From: Didymodactylos carnosus
Taxonomy: Eukaryota; Rotifera; Eurotatoria; Philodinida; Philodinidae
Assembly (NCBI GenBank): GCA_905250885.1
Contig: CAJNOQ010001172.1
Span: 1 to 34,972 of the forward strand
Direction: 5' to 3'
Length of the DNA stretch: 34,972 nucleotides
Made by a program: the position numbers and the translations under genes. The first letter of the stretch is position 1; the number at the start of each line of letters is the position of its first letter. Below the pieces are notes generated by a model. The model was given only the letters and a program-made list of their open reading frames with translations. It was not told where the DNA came from and ran no database searches. Positions 10,813-22,722 of the stretch are shown here, piece by piece.

Positions 10813-11478
10813 AACTTCCACTTTGTATGAATATCTGAATTTTCCTGTTTTCATTTTGTATCTTTGTTCTGGTTTTTTAATTTTGATTCTGTACCTACTA
10901 TAAATTTTATGTTGTTCCATTTAAAAAAATAAAAAACACAAAAAAATCAGGATCGCAGAATGCTGCTAAACCGCCTGATGATGATCCTTCAGCAAGGTCG
11001 AAACCGTTTGATGATGAATCGCATAAAACCTCCAGATCAGTCCTATATTCGGTAAGGACGAAACTCACTCTTAAATATTTGTAGAATGAGTCGGGGTATG
11101 CACCTAACCTCCCTCGATTTTGGTCGTGGTGGAATATATTTCGAACCTATTATTTCGAAACATATAGCATAAAAAGTGTTTTGCATAATATATGAATATT
11201 CTGTACCGCATCGGTTGCAAGTTTATTTAGAAAACCTGTGATTGATACGGCATTTTTTACGACTTTATGCGAAAGAATATGAACATATTCAATCTCTATC
11301 ATGGAGAGTTAAAAATGTATAGATAAATTACGAGATAATGGTGGCGTCTGATCAGATTTTAGAGGTAAAAGACACTCTTCGTTTCTGTGTATCACTGCAA
11401 CCGCGCACTTTTTGATTACGCCTCTTGTCACGTTTTCCAACTGATTATATAAGTGATGACAATTCATCAAGCTGTTTT
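10813..11478. other. Intergenic with one possible orphan exon
   Basis: 10951-11051 (+) is bounded by AATCAG and GTAAGG and is open in phase (SQNAAKPPDDDPSARSKPFD), so it may be an exon of the preceding gene or a remnant. Nothing else is recognised before the 3' end of the SLC17 gene. Confidence 0.3.
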
Positions 11479-13796
11479 TCACGTTTTATTGTTATCGGCT
11501 GCATCATCCTCTAAAATTTAAGAGGAGTTAATTAAAAATACATCAGTACATCTTTGGAACAGTGAGATATAGTCAATATGTAGTAGATAACTTACTACTA
11601 ATTCCTTGAAGTCTAAGAGCTTCTCTTTCGTCCTTTGGCCGACGATTTTGTATCGCCCATCGTTGAATATCACCACTTCCAATAAATAAAAATACGAGAG
11701 CACCCAAACAGTAAATAGCAGCACAAATAAAAAATACAATACGCCAATTTTTTGGATCCTGTAAATGAACAGTTTTATTTGTATAAGCTCTTCACAGACG
11801 TTCTGCATATAGTTATTACCTTGGCTGTAACAGCACCAACAATATACGGACTAATGATCCCTGGCAAAGTAGCAAAGGTATTTGAGATACCAAATACAAG
11901 ACCTGCATACGAGGGAGCAATGTCGTTTGCTAAAATATTGTTACTATATAATATAAGATGAAAACTATTCAACAGTTAATAACTTACCAGTCATCATAAA
12001 TCCTCCTCCATAACAACATCCGCTGAAGAAATTTAAATGTTCAACTTTTCAAAAAATAATTCAATTTATCTGTTAAATGACATACGTGAACATTATTCCA
12101 AGAGTAAGTAACGCTACGCCAACATATTTCGATTGGCACGTGACAAATGCAAGACCAAGCACAAAAGAAGCTGGTATGAAATTTCCTGAATCAGCGTGAT
12201 AAAGAAAAAGTTCCAGTTGTTTGCGTTATCATACTGTTGTATAGAGAAAGCCAACATGCTCAGTTCATACCTAAAGCATTGAAGAGTTTTCGTGTTCGAG
12301 TTCTTGTCAGTATTTCTTTGCGGACAATAAAATCAGCCACTGTTCCACTAATATTAATATTGATCCAAAACACAATATAGGGGAGCGCTGATAACATTCC
12401 GTTCTAAAATTAAAACTTACAAACACGAAATGTATGCCTTAAATTATTAATATACCGATTTCAAATCGAATCTTAAAACTTCTGCCATGTATTTTGGTAT
12501 ACTGGTTAAAAACGTGTATGTTCCCCAATTGTTGCACGTGTGGACTATGAAGAGAGCCCAACAAGCTACAAGAAAAAATGTGAATATTCACAAAAACGAT
12601 CGTCTACAAAAACTATTACCACGACTTGTCATAATAGCTCTCCATGGTGCACTCTAAAAATTAACTGAAAGCAAATAGATCCAAGACAACAAGATGAGAA
12701 ATACGTACAAATTCACCTTTACTATGGCTTTCTAGCTGATGTTGAGTACTTTCTAATACATAAGTTTTTTCACGTTGAGATATACATCGCTGATTTGCGG
12801 GGCTATCGGCATAAAACAACAGCCATACAGCACTCCAGATAAATCCAATTCCACCTAAAACAGGAAAATAATGGGACTAGAACTCACCAGTGCAGTTATA
12901 CAAGCTAAATCACCTGTGAAGTAAAAAATTAATGGCCAACCCTCAGCGAAATGCCATGTACACATGGCAGCGCCCAATGGGAGCGTGATGACGTTTCCAA
13001 TTTGTGCTCCAGCATTCATAAACCCCAACAATCTACTTCTTTCTGCTGGTGGAGCCCAATGACTGAGAACAAAGTTTTTTCTTGATACTACTCATACAAT
13101 TTAAGTTGACTTACGCCATAATGGTAGCCATACTAGGCCAAATTACTCCATGTAGAAGTCCAACAAACATTCTCAACAAACTTAATGTAATCCAATGAGC
13201 TTTGGCTGCAAATGGCATTACTATTGTAATGATGCCCGATATTAACATCGCATAGCCAAATAATTTTTTAGCACCAAATTTGGCTGCTAACCAACCAGCA
13301 GGAATCTCCGTAATCAAATATCCCCAAAAATACGCACCTTTGAATGAACAAATAATGCTGCAAGTATTTTTTTAAAATATGATTCGTGATGTACCCAACA
13401 CCAAGCCTTGTATATTTTTACTCCAAGCGAATGGTCCTATCTATAGATAAAGAAAGAGTAATTCTATTGGCTTTTTACCTTACAGACCGATTATGCCGAT
13501 TACTACTTACGATTTTTGATGATGCTGATGTCGAGCATTTCAGACTCTCTTCAGTTTGTCCCGATGTAATGTCTTTATGATGTTCTATTGCTGAATGATT
13601 TACCATACACACAATAGCAACACTCATATTTACTTTTTGACTATAATGGCACATCATTCCCAGAAAACCAATGAAAGCGACTGCAACTCGAACGGAAATC
13701 CAAAATGGTGCTATTATGCATGAAACAAAACTATAATTACACTGAATTTAGTCAAAAATTTATGAATCGTATACCAGGTGACGATCGATCGATCAT
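11479..13796 (-). CDS. SLC17 (sialin/phosphate-type) organic anion transporter
   Basis: Minus-strand exons in transcript order: 13775-13796, 13511-13710, 13395-13440, 13115-13337, 12914-13062, 12709-12854, 12620-12653, 12456-12565, 12271-12403, 12086-12185, 11988-12022, 11820-11929, 11596-11758, 11479-11510. All 13 introns are GT..AG, 52-85 bp; phases close to a 500-aa protein, the usual SLC17 size. The start MIDRSSP joins [20 protein letters not shown] (TM1). The family signature is clear: [20 protein letters not shown] then [11 protein letters not shown], and late [20 protein letters not shown]. The C-terminus is short and acidic/polar ([10 protein letters not shown]). Members are 12-TM major facilitators moving sialic acid, acidic amino acids, nucleotides or phosphate, driven by proton, sodium or membrane potential, in lysosomes, vesicles or plasma membrane. 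The general fold resembles sialin, but substrate cannot be assigned. The loop between TM1 and TM2 is long and His/Ser/Glu rich. Confidence 0.93.
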
Positions 13797-14959
13797 TTTT
13801 TTATACAAATGATAAGAGTTAAAGGTTCACAGTTAATTTAAACAAACAACTATACTTTTGGCACCGACACACTAAACAGTACTTTATAAAAGATACTAAA
13901 TAAAAGTTTCTCTTGTAGTTTCATATAGTCAACTGGAAGAAACTATAAAACAAATTGAAACAAACTCTACTACTCTGGTTTAGCGCTAAGCTCTGTGTAA
14001 TATTAATTTTAAAGTCTCATAAATACTATGGTTATTATGATTAAAGTAGAACAAACGAAAAATGTTGTAATCATTTGGATTCAGAGTACTGTTGTTTTCT
14101 CATTGAGTGAATACAAAAGGAAAATAGAGAATTCACATCATGGAATTCCCTATTTTCTCTATCTTTGATGGATCTACAAATAAAATCAACCACTCTTTTT
14201 TTTCTTATAGACTCCTATATCGCGATCGTATTGCTGTTATGAAATCACTATTCTCTGTTTTCGACCGTTCTGTCATATGCAAATGCATATATATTCATTC
14301 ATTCATTTATTCGTCACTAATAATTATTCATGAAACGTGATAAAAATTACAGCAACTTTGTTTGACATTAAACTTGATAATGAAGTGAAAAAAATCTATT
14401 TCTGCATTAGAATTATGTCTTTGTTTTTTAAAATCAACATCAGATGTTGATATAGATTGAAGAAGACACAGGCACCATTAAGCCACGATTTACGCAATTT
14501 CATTCATGTTATCTTTAGGGATCATCCATTATTACAAACCATTGATTTAAGCTTAAGTTTATTATTTAGAGACAGGAACAATAAAATGATCTCAAATATT
14601 TTTCTATTTGAAGTATAAAAAAATAATTTTTCTAAATTGATGATAATAAGTATGTACAACAAACAAAAACAAGCTCATTCCGTACAATATCTGCACAAAA
14701 AATATTTGTCATTATATTCAGCTAGAATACGGTCAAGGTTAACAGTAAAACAACACAAAATTGAGAATAAATAAAAGTCTAATTAACTCTCACCGGCATA
14801 CAAGCGACTGTTCAAAAATACTTAGCGAGTGAGTCCTTTCATTTATCAAAATTTAAGAGATATAAAGTCTGCTTTCTCATTTGAATTATTTGTTCTATTT
14901 CGTAAAATGAAATTTACTATTTAAAAATCTTGCCATTAAACAATATGAATGGTATGAAT
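13797..14959. other. Intergenic, SLC17 promoter side and DGKE 3' side
   Basis: AT-rich; no coding exon recognised (a 66-codon frame at 14140 has no motif). CGATCGATCGATC lies just inside the SLC17 start region at 13783-13795. A short CATT repeat (CATTCATTCATT) is near 14294-14305. Confidence 0.35.
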
Positions 14960-17900
14960 TTATTGATCCAGACCATTGACTAACATTTTGGCTTGACCAA
15001 AATGCGATATTTCGACTACACAAGGACTCTGCTCCCATGGTTCTCCGTCACACTGTACAGGAAATCGTTTATTAAGTGTAAGCTAAAGATAGAAATATAC
15101 ACATACATGAATAAAGTTGCCAACTGAAATGATGAAACTAACCTTAACATGTTGTGCTTGTCCAATTCGAAATGGATCAGCAAGACCAACTTGCATTTGC
15201 GCGATGTGAAACGATGAATAAATACCAAAAACTTCGATCCGACCATCGTTAATCCTACAAAAAAAAACTACGGGATTAGAAAGCTGTTTTACAAAATTCA
15301 CTAGAAGGCTTTACTAACCGTTGAACTGGAATATTAGGTCCAGCTCCCCAAACACGAACCCCTATTTAAAAAACGTTATAATTAAATATTTATTCTATGA
15401 AAATGATCTTGTTCTTTATACCTGCTCCCCATGAGGGGATGTTCAATATACAAATTCCCTCCAAATTAGGAAGATTGGTGACTTCAACACCATCGAGTTC
15501 AAGCTATCAAATACACAAAATATCGTAAACAAACGAGAAAAAAGTTTTATTAGATTTGACCTCTGGTTTCTAGTAGAGCTACTAAATTTAGGAAACGAAG
15601 TTCAGTGATTTTCGTCCGTTAGGGGATGAAAACTTCAAATAATTAAAAATTTCTGTTGTTCACAGACACCCACAGGCATAGGCAAACAACTTTTAGTGAT
15701 GGACATGCGTACATATTTTTAAAATTTTTTCGACGGGCACGGATAATGGGTTCGAAAAAAGCGTGGGCGTACATGTTTACTACTAGTCTCTCTCAATTAC
15801 GTTGGGAAAAAACTACCATAATAAAATGAAGTTTAATAAAATACCCTTGTATTATCTTGAAGATCTTTACATTCTTTGAGAAATGTATCGATCGTACCAT
15901 AATGGAAGTAGTAGAGCTAAAAACAAACATAAAACATATCAAAATGAACTTCAGAAATAACTTTCTTTTCTAACCTTGTTCAAAAATCGACTAGCAAGAA
16001 ATTCTGGAATGGTGTCTCGTCGTTTATGAAAATTGAGAGCAACCAAAGCATCGCCTAGAAACAGAATAAAAATAGTTACACACAAGTTGTTGAACTTAAA
16101 AAATGTACTTACATCCAACGGAAAAATAATTACTCATACGTAATTTCTATAAAAATGTTTAAAACACTATTAATCAATATGAGAGAGTCTACAAGTACAT
16201 ACTCGAGGAGTAGTTGTTGGCAAACCAAAATGTTTCGCTTTTGAATTAATATTAACTGACCATCTAAATAAAAAAATTAATTTTATATATAAATAGACTT
16301 CTTAACCCTTTCCAGCCTGATGTTGCCATTTGGCAACGCTTTTTGCTGTGTTTTCGAAACAGCCGACTGGAAAGGGTTAAAATGAAACTATTTTATTCAT
16401 TACCGATCGATTGTACTAACTCTTGCAAAAACGAGTCGTCGTAAATAGTCCACAGCATCCACTGTCGCATCTTCACCACTTCCCCAACCCAAAATACGCG
16501 CCAAATCATTACCCGTACCCATTGGTAAAATTCCCATTGCTGGTTTAATCTAAATTTAATATACAGGTATTAACATAGATGGTTGAGAGCGTGTGAACCT
16601 CGTATTACGCATTAGTCTTCGATGTATTCTCTGTAAAATCTGAACAGGTCAACGAAAAAATTAAAAAGCATTCTCTATTCTATCATACATTCTCTATCCA
16701 ACCTAAAATCAGTGTGATTGTCCTCTAAATTCTTGTTCTAGACCCTTTAACATTCAGCACACTTCCTTTTTCTGAAGCCAGAAGAGTTTAGAGTTCCGCT
16801 AATAGGTGGCTAACCCAAGAGCAAGACTACCGGCAGCCCAGGGGCGCCGCCCACTATTGCAAAACAACGGCTGATTTTCAGTTATTTCCATGTTAAATAA
16901 ATAGCTAAATTGCAAAAAACGATTTTCAATTATTATTTTTTCTTTAATTGTATACTGGCAGAATTCAATGTGGCCATTCGAACATAAATTCAAACATCAT
17001 CTCAAAATATTAATAAATCATCAAATAAATTCTTAATAAAGATTATTAACACCACCATTCCTTTTTTGTTTTGTTATAAAAAATAATAATAGTGTTAAAT
17101 TTGACTATAGGTCAAAAACCAAAAATAAACAGTAAAAAGCAATGTTTTGAGCTGTCAATCTGATAAATTAATGTTAGTCGCTTTCATGAATAATTACACT
17201 TACGCTCGTAATATTATTTTCAATTGTTTCTAAAATCCATGAAACCGTACCATCACCTCCAATAATTAATATTCGAAATTCTGTTTCTGGTAATGAGTTA
17301 CACCAATTTAAAATTGTGACAGGATTAATCTCTGTTACATCAATTACCTACAAAAATGATTAGTAAAAAATAATTAGTACAAAGTAATAGTGTCTTCAAA
17401 CAAATTATACTTGTATGGCATTTAAATGTGTTCGAAATAGATTCAATACAATATCACTATTTGTACCACCAGATTTTCTATTTCCGATAATCAATAATGG
17501 TGTCCATCCATGAATACCTGGATGTAATATTTTCTCAACAACACCGTGACGATAACCGACAACTCGTTGATTACCCGCTCGAGAAACAACGGCATTAGGC
17601 TAAAAATAGAAATTGTTTTTTAATATACATCTAGAGTAGAGTGATAAATATAGAAAATACCGGTATAATTAATTGTCGAAATTCACCAAGGTCACATTCT
17701 TCATTTAATGCTCGAATACAATATTCATGCACAATTCTCTGACACCACAAACATCGATAATCACACAAACGAGGCTCAGCACCGCATGCTTTTGCACAAA
17801 CAACGCAAACACTATTTAAATCTAAATTTCCTTTTGTCCATTGATGTCGAGGTTGTTCATCATCATCTGTTGTAATCATTTTGCACTTATATAAACGTCT

Positions 17901-18236
17901 AGCTGGTTTAACACATCTAAAAAAATAAACAGTCAAACATTAATTATTAATTTTTCTAGTAGAAAAAAAAATTATCATCATTTACCGTTCATGAACATAA
18001 ATTAGACAGGATGAACAACAAAAACCACTTATTATTGAACTTGAACAAACATTACATATAACAGGTGAAATAAGATCTTCGGCTAACCAATAATGTGCAT
18101 CGTCAATTAATCGATATGTTTTAAAATATTTATGTCGAAGTCGTGTTATCCAAGATATAATAATAATAAAACAAATTAAAATTGAGCAAAAAATTGTTGC
18201 TGATAAAAAATTTTCTGTTATTAAATGAATACGCAT
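14960..18236 (-). CDS. DGKE: Diacylglycerol kinase epsilon
   Basis: Minus-strand exons in order: 17986-18236 (open upstream to an ATG at 18338), 17661-17916, 17411-17599, 17204-17347, 16404-16549, 16203-16263, 16113-16146, 15975-16054, 15845-15916, 15422-15503, 15319-15361, 15143-15254, 14960-15082; phases close. The protein is 530 aa from 18236, or 564 aa from 18338 (human DGKE is 567). I prefer 18236 because the hydrophobic segment typical of DGKE then lies near the N-terminus ([20 protein letters not shown]). Two C1 zinc fingers follow (CNVCSSS...[14 protein letters not shown]...CDYRCLWCQ), then the kinase core with GGDGTVSW in exon 4, [15 protein letters not shown] in exon 5, and an accessory domain with [16 protein letters not shown]. 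It phosphorylates diacylglycerol to phosphatidic acid at ER/plasma membranes; the epsilon isoform prefers arachidonoyl species in the phosphatidylinositol cycle. The 654-bp (16550-17203) and 341-bp (15504-15844) introns are much larger than the others and may hold insertions. Confidence 0.93.
16302..16380. mobile_element. 71-bp TTAA-flanked MITE, piggyBac-like, in a DGKE intron
   Basis: TTAA at 16302-16305 and 16377-16380 flank a 71-bp unit beginning CCCTTTCCAG and ending CTGGAAAGGG, so the repeat including flanks is a perfect 14-bp inverted pair. TTAA target duplication with CCC-type termini is characteristic of piggyBac-superfamily elements. Inside, GTTGCCA/TGGCAAC forms a further hairpin. 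It occupies about half of the 140-bp intron 16264-16403. Too small to encode anything; it would depend on a transposase elsewhere. Confidence 0.7.
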
Positions 18237-18895
18237 AATATACATGCACAACACATCTAAATCGAAGAGAAATATACAAACTCGATAGAGGTAACCTATG
18301 AAAATGAAGAAATATTTTATAACAATCGAAAAATGCATAAAAATATACGAATAATAAAGCTAAATTCTATGATAAAGAAATAGAACTCTAGATGTGTCAA
18401 CATCACCAAAGACAGACAAATGAAAATGAAAATCTAATTGAAATTTACTTTAGATGTAGATTTCATTTAATCAGTCTCTCTATGAGACTTGAGAGAAAAT
18501 AATTATCTGTTTTATATAAAAATACAAAATGAAAAAGAGTTCACGTATAGACTTATGTTAAGATATAAAATTAAACAAAATCATTTTAAAAATTCGATAC
18601 AAAAAATATATTATCAACAAGTATTTTGTTCAAGTTACAGTACTTTTTCGCGTATGGCAAAGGAAAAATTATATCAATAAAGTCGAAAAAAACAACAACA
18701 ACAACAAAGTAATTCCTTCATTGCAAAATAAACTAACACTAAAATACTTGACTACTCATTTGTATTCTAAAAATTTTCAGCTGTTATTTTTGCACTTTAC
18801 TGTTCTAGATTATGAATGAGTAGTAAAAAAAAAAAAAACACTGTTATATCCGAAATTGTCTATAATTACGTCTGAATTAAGTGTTTGCAATCATA
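18237..18895. other. DGKE 5' flank
   Basis: Includes the in-frame upstream extension to the ATG at 18338 (see DGKE) and a TTTAG acceptor-like site just upstream of the preferred start. An AT-rich frame at 18489-18680 (+) is not convincing as a gene. An A-tract lies near 18827-18838. Confidence 0.35.
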
Positions 18896-19790
18896 TCACA
18901 ATATTTTGGATCCTTTATGCTCTAATAAATCTTTAATTCTATCAACGGTTTGATTTAAAACGACATTAACAGATGCTAATTTCTCATATTTATCAAATTT
19001 AACGTACAATTCAATTGTGACATTTTGCAAATGTATTTCATATTCATGTCTCCTATTTGAACGTTATTCAAGTGTTTTTTGCACATATTTCTTTTGTAAT
19101 TCATAAGCTATAAATTGATTTAGTTACGAAAAAATTCTTCCAACATCATTTGAACATACTTGAATGGATTTCAGCATAATTGTTGTTTTTGAATTATCAG
19201 TAGAATGTGATATTTCAGGATACTAAATATAACGGATTAACATACCCATATGGTGATACTAAATATGACGTTGTTGTTCAATGTTGGAATAACCAGTGTC
19301 AGTAGATGTTTGACCATGTTGTTGTCATCATTTAAAATTGTATGTAACGAACCATCGTGATGAAATTGTGAACAATGATTAGACGCCACCAAATCTTCTT
19401 TTTCATTATAATAAATAAGAATCACTCGGATTATACCTAGAAGAACAATATTTCTTCAAAATAAAGGTCTACCATTAATGAGAGAGAGAGAACAAAACTC
19501 ACCAGCCTAGACACATGTGTTTTTGTTGTGACAGATACAAGTGCAAGACAATCCGTAGCGACTTTTCAATTGATGGGTCGAATTTCGCTGGTACTCGTTC
19601 TGTATTGTGAATTTTCAGCCAGTTGTTGTTTTTCGGCACAATCAATTGTCATTTGTAATAGACAATGGTCCATATCTATGAAATAATAAATTAACATTCA
19701 TATCTGATGTCATCATGGGTGATTCAACCGGATCAACAATAAACTAGAGACCAATTTGATGATCTTTTAGATACCAATATGTATGTGATA
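18896..19790 (-). pseudogene. Unrecognised multi-exon pseudogene with repeated nonsense codons
   Basis: On the minus strand, coding-like sequence continues through several premature stops. About 19790-19678 reads YWYLKDHQIGL, stop (19744-19746), FIVDPVESPMMTSDMNVNL. An exon after TTTCATAG (about 19675-19500) reads MDHCLLQMTIDCAEKQQLAE and on, with a TGA at 19566-19568, and ends at a GTGAGT donor. The next part (about 19440-19320) includes YNEKEDLVASNHCSQFHHDG. A frameshift leads into STDTGYSNIEQQRHI, then TAG (19259-19261), MGMLIRYI, TAG (19223-19225), TAA (19124-19126) and TAA (19064-19066). The end is clearly protein-like (YVKFDKYEKLASVNVVLNQT, KDLLEHKGSKIL), with the natural stop at 18896-18898. 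The last part is helical/coiled. No family recognised. Every premature stop is one C-to-T change away from a Gln or Arg codon. Confidence 0.6.
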
Positions 19791-20740
19791 CCCGACAATG
19801 TATATTATCATTTATTTTTGATATTATTGATGCTATTTAAATCCATCTATCTAAAAAACATAAAAGACACTATTTCAACGAATAAAACATTTGTTTTTGC
19901 TACACAACAAAAACTATATGATGAAAAATTGCTCAAAATCAGATTCATCAGAATACATTTATTAGATAATAAAATTTAAAAACAATTTATAGTGTTCAAT
20001 AAATAAACTATTGAGATTATCTAAAATCAAATACATTCGTAAAGATATTCTCGTACTTACTTCGTGAATATCTATAGGTAACATTCTATTTATCTTCAAA
20101 AAAACAACAACAGTATTTTGTCTCTTTTTTTTCTTTCTCTTATTTCTCGAATAAATGTACAATACATAAAACTAAAACACAAAAAAACAAAACAAAAATA
20201 ACATATACACTTAGAAAACAAACGGAATGAGATACAGCCGAAAACAATTAGAAAAATAATAACAAAGTGAGTTTTATTTGCAACAGCAAGAACAAAAAAG
20301 AAAACAAAGTTAACAATAACAAGAATAATTTAAAACAAACAGGGAAATGTACAACACTCCTTGTTTTGACAAGAGGAAGATAAGTCCCATAAAATCGAAA
20401 AGTCTCACAAAAAACACAACAAAATATTTAATTTTCTATCCGACATGAGAAGACAAACAAAGATATTTATCGTGGGACTGTCTGACTAGGACTGGATGAT
20501 TGATTTTTACAATAAATAAATAAAAAATTCTAACTTCAAAGTCAAAGTTCCGTACAATCCCTATCCATCACTTTCATTACCCACGACTGCTATATCAAAG
20601 TTTATCATCTAAAAATTCCTCTGTCTATTAAATATGAGGTGGAAATTTGATCAAATATTAGATTAAAGCATAATACAAAAGTCAATTCTTTCGTCATTTT
20701 TACATAATGGAACTAAAGGAAGTGTGTGAGAGAGAGAGAA

Positions 20741-20791
<51 letters not shown>

Positions 20792-20792
20792 A

Positions 20793-20843
<51 letters not shown>

Positions 20844-20981
20844 AAGAGAGAGAGTTTGAGGCAAAAGTGAGCTTCCAGAAAACAAAGATTTGGTGGGTTA
20901 ATATTTTTTGATAAACTGACAGAGTTGGCTCTAGACTGAAGGGAAAAAAAGCTACTAAGAGAAAATAGACGTATAACTACG
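19791..20981. other. Intergenic with GA microsatellite
   Basis: AT-rich, with many AAAACAAAA-type tracts (20160-20420). Short open frames on both strands carry no motif. The GA microsatellite at 20728-20854 produces apparent Arg/Glu or Ser/Leu frames that are not genes. The right end is the 3' flank of ERO1. Confidence 0.4.
20728..20854. repeat. (GA)n microsatellite with periodic GAAA interruptions
   Basis: About 127 bp of alternating purines: GAGAGA runs interrupted every 8-20 bp by an extra A (GAAAGA). The regular interruptions suggest expansion of a higher-order unit. Long purine tracts of this kind can form triplex (H-DNA). Confidence 0.95.
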
Positions 20982-22367
20982 TCATGTTATAGCTACAAAT
21001 GGTTTAAATCGTTTTTCTAATTGTGCAATTGAATAAGATAATTGAGCAAAACCATTTATTAACGAAACAATTTCTGATCGTTGTAATTGAAATGCATAAA
21101 TTGGTTTTTGATTAAATAAAATTTTTAATGCTGTACCCAATGCTTGTATCTGTAATTTACCCCATAATTTACATTTATCACATCCTACACAATCCATAAT
21201 TCGACTTATATTACGAAAATGTTCTTTAAATTCATATTTTAATTGTTCATTATCTTTAAATAAATCAGTTTCATTAAAATGATGTGAAAATTTTTGTATT
21301 TCATTAAATAATTGATTTTTTAATAGATTTTTTGTATCTTTATCATCTGTTTCATTTCCTGTAAAATAAGTTACTCGTTCTAAATATGGAATGGCTTTAT
21401 CTAAAGCTCGTAATTCAACTAAATAAATAAAATATAAATTTTTTAACCATAATGGACCTTCACTATCCGTTTTTTTCGGATCAAATCGTCGAGAAAATTC
21501 TTGAGTATTAGGTCCCCAACGATCACTTAAACCTAAATAACCGGGAAAAAAATATTTTGAACATAAATGAATACTTATACTTGAATGTAAACCAGATATT
21601 AAACGATAAAATGTACGTCCTTCTAAACATAATTGTCTAAAATTTTGTCGTTTTTGTCTTAAATTATAATATGCTTTTGAATCGGACATAAAAAAACAAT
21701 TTTCATTATAGATAGCTGTCCAAACACGTTTTGTCGATTCACCACTATAGCCAGTATATCGTTCACTATTTAATGATAAATCAATATATTCTATATCTGA
21801 TGATGTTTCATCATCAATATCACAAAAATTATCTAATTTATTATCATCAAATTGTATCCATTTTTTAATTGTTTGTTTATCTTCTTCACTTAAATCTTTA
21901 TTTAATTCTCCTAATGATAAATCATCATTGCTAACATCAATACATTGTTCTTGTTCATTTGTTTGTAATTCTTGACGATACTTTCCATATTCATCATGAT
22001 TTTTATTTTGTCGTAATGTTTCAGGTAATTGATCAATGGGACATGGTTTAACAGCACAATCTTTTAATACACATTTACTATCGTCAATCCAAAATTGACA
22101 TTGTTTTTTCAAATTTACAGGATAAAAACGAAAATAATTTTTTTGTGTTAATAATTCTAATACGGGATAGATTTTATTATTATTTAAATCGTTTAAATCA
22201 GCAATTCGACAGTTACAATCATCGATTAAATCAGTACGATTTTTTTTCTCTTGACTACATGTTGCTGTTGCTGTTGTTGTCGTAGTGGTTGAAAGTGTAC
22301 TAAGATTATCAGATGATACTTGGTAAAAAATAAATAGGAAAATGCAGAGAAAACAATAGCGAATCAT
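20982..22367 (-). CDS. ERO1: ERO1 endoplasmic reticulum oxidoreductase
   Basis: ER flavoenzyme that reoxidises protein disulfide isomerase using FAD and oxygen, releasing peroxide. Single exon, 461 aa from the ATG at 22367 (human ERO1A is 468). An in-frame ATG at 22403 exists, but TTTTATTTCAG ends 2 nt before 22367, so that stretch is most likely intron or outron. The N-terminus is a signal peptide (MIRYCFLCIFLFIFYQVSS) followed by a Thr-rich linker. The outer shuttle cysteines CVLKDC are at residues 99-104 and the active-site CxxCxxC (CVGCDKC) at 393-399, close to the human positions. FAD-region motifs are present (RVWTAIYNENCFF, GLHSSISIHLC, YLGLSDRWGPNT). Possible N-glycosylation sites: GNETD, FNETD, RNIS. 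The absence of introns contrasts with the neighbours. No C-terminal KDEL-type signal is visible; retention may rely on PDI binding, as in other ERO1 proteins. Confidence 0.97.
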   Translation of the reverse strand: MIRYCFLCIFLFIFYQVSSDNLSTLSTTTTTTATATCSQEKKNRTDLIDDCNCRIADLNDLNNNKIYPVLELLTQKNYFRFYPVNLKKQCQFWIDDSKCVLKDCAVKPCPIDQLPETLRQNKNHDEYGKYRQELQTNEQEQCIDVSNDDLSLGELNKDLSEEDKQTIKKWIQFDDNKLDNFCDIDDETSSDIEYIDLSLNSERYTGYSGESTKRVWTAIYNENCFFMSDSKAYYNLRQKRQNFRQLCLEGRTFYRLISGLHSSISIHLCSKYFFPGYLGLSDRWGPNTQEFSRRFDPKKTDSEGPLWLKNLYFIYLVELRALDKAIPYLERVTYFTGNETDDKDTKNLLKNQLFNEIQKFSHHFNETDLFKDNEQLKYEFKEHFRNISRIMDCVGCDKCKLWGKLQIQALGTALKILFNQKPIYAFQLQRSEIVSLINGFAQLSYSIAQLEKRFKPFVAIT

Positions 22368-22593
22368 ATCTGAAATAAAAAATTCATTTTTTATCAGAAA
22401 CAAGAATGTGATGCGAGGATACTATGCCAAAAATTATTTCTGGTGAAATGGAATAGATTCTCCAAGGAAAAAATCAGAATTTGTAATAGAAAAACTGAAA
22501 ACTGGATTAGTGGAATGTACTGCAATGTGGATAGTTTTAAAAATGCTCTCAACTTGACTGATTAAAGCAATATTAACTTAAAGAAACGTTCTC

Positions 22594-22722
22594 AAAAGAT
22601 GTACGATGAAAATAAACGTTTTTTTCTGTTTCAAATCGCCAAACTTTATGGAAACGATGTGTATTTTTCGTTTTCTTTAAAAGAAAAGAATGAAAAAACG
22701 TTATTTTTATTGTACATCTTTT
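22594..22722. mobile_element. Small foldback / MITE-like inverted repeat
   Basis: The left arm (22594-22626, starting AAAAGATGTACGATGAAAAT) pairs with the reverse complement of the right arm (22692-22722, ending TTGTACATCTTTT) with few mismatches; the spacer is about 65 bp. Weak similarity continues outward (ACGTTCTC against GAGTACTCTC). Size and structure suit a non-autonomous DNA element; no clear target duplication. Confidence 0.55.

Noticed and set aside
11752..11961. 69-codon plus-strand frame in the SLC17 region
   Set aside because: Antisense to an SLC17 exon carrying the family motif.
20700..20911. Open frames of Arg/Glu (+) and Ser/Leu (-) repeats
   Set aside because: Produced by the GA microsatellite; the same repeat opens frames on both strands.
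22365..22403. Upstream ATG at 22403 as ERO1 start
   Set aside because: The extra 12 residues precede the signal peptide, and a TTTTATTTCAG acceptor lies between them and the ATG at 22367.
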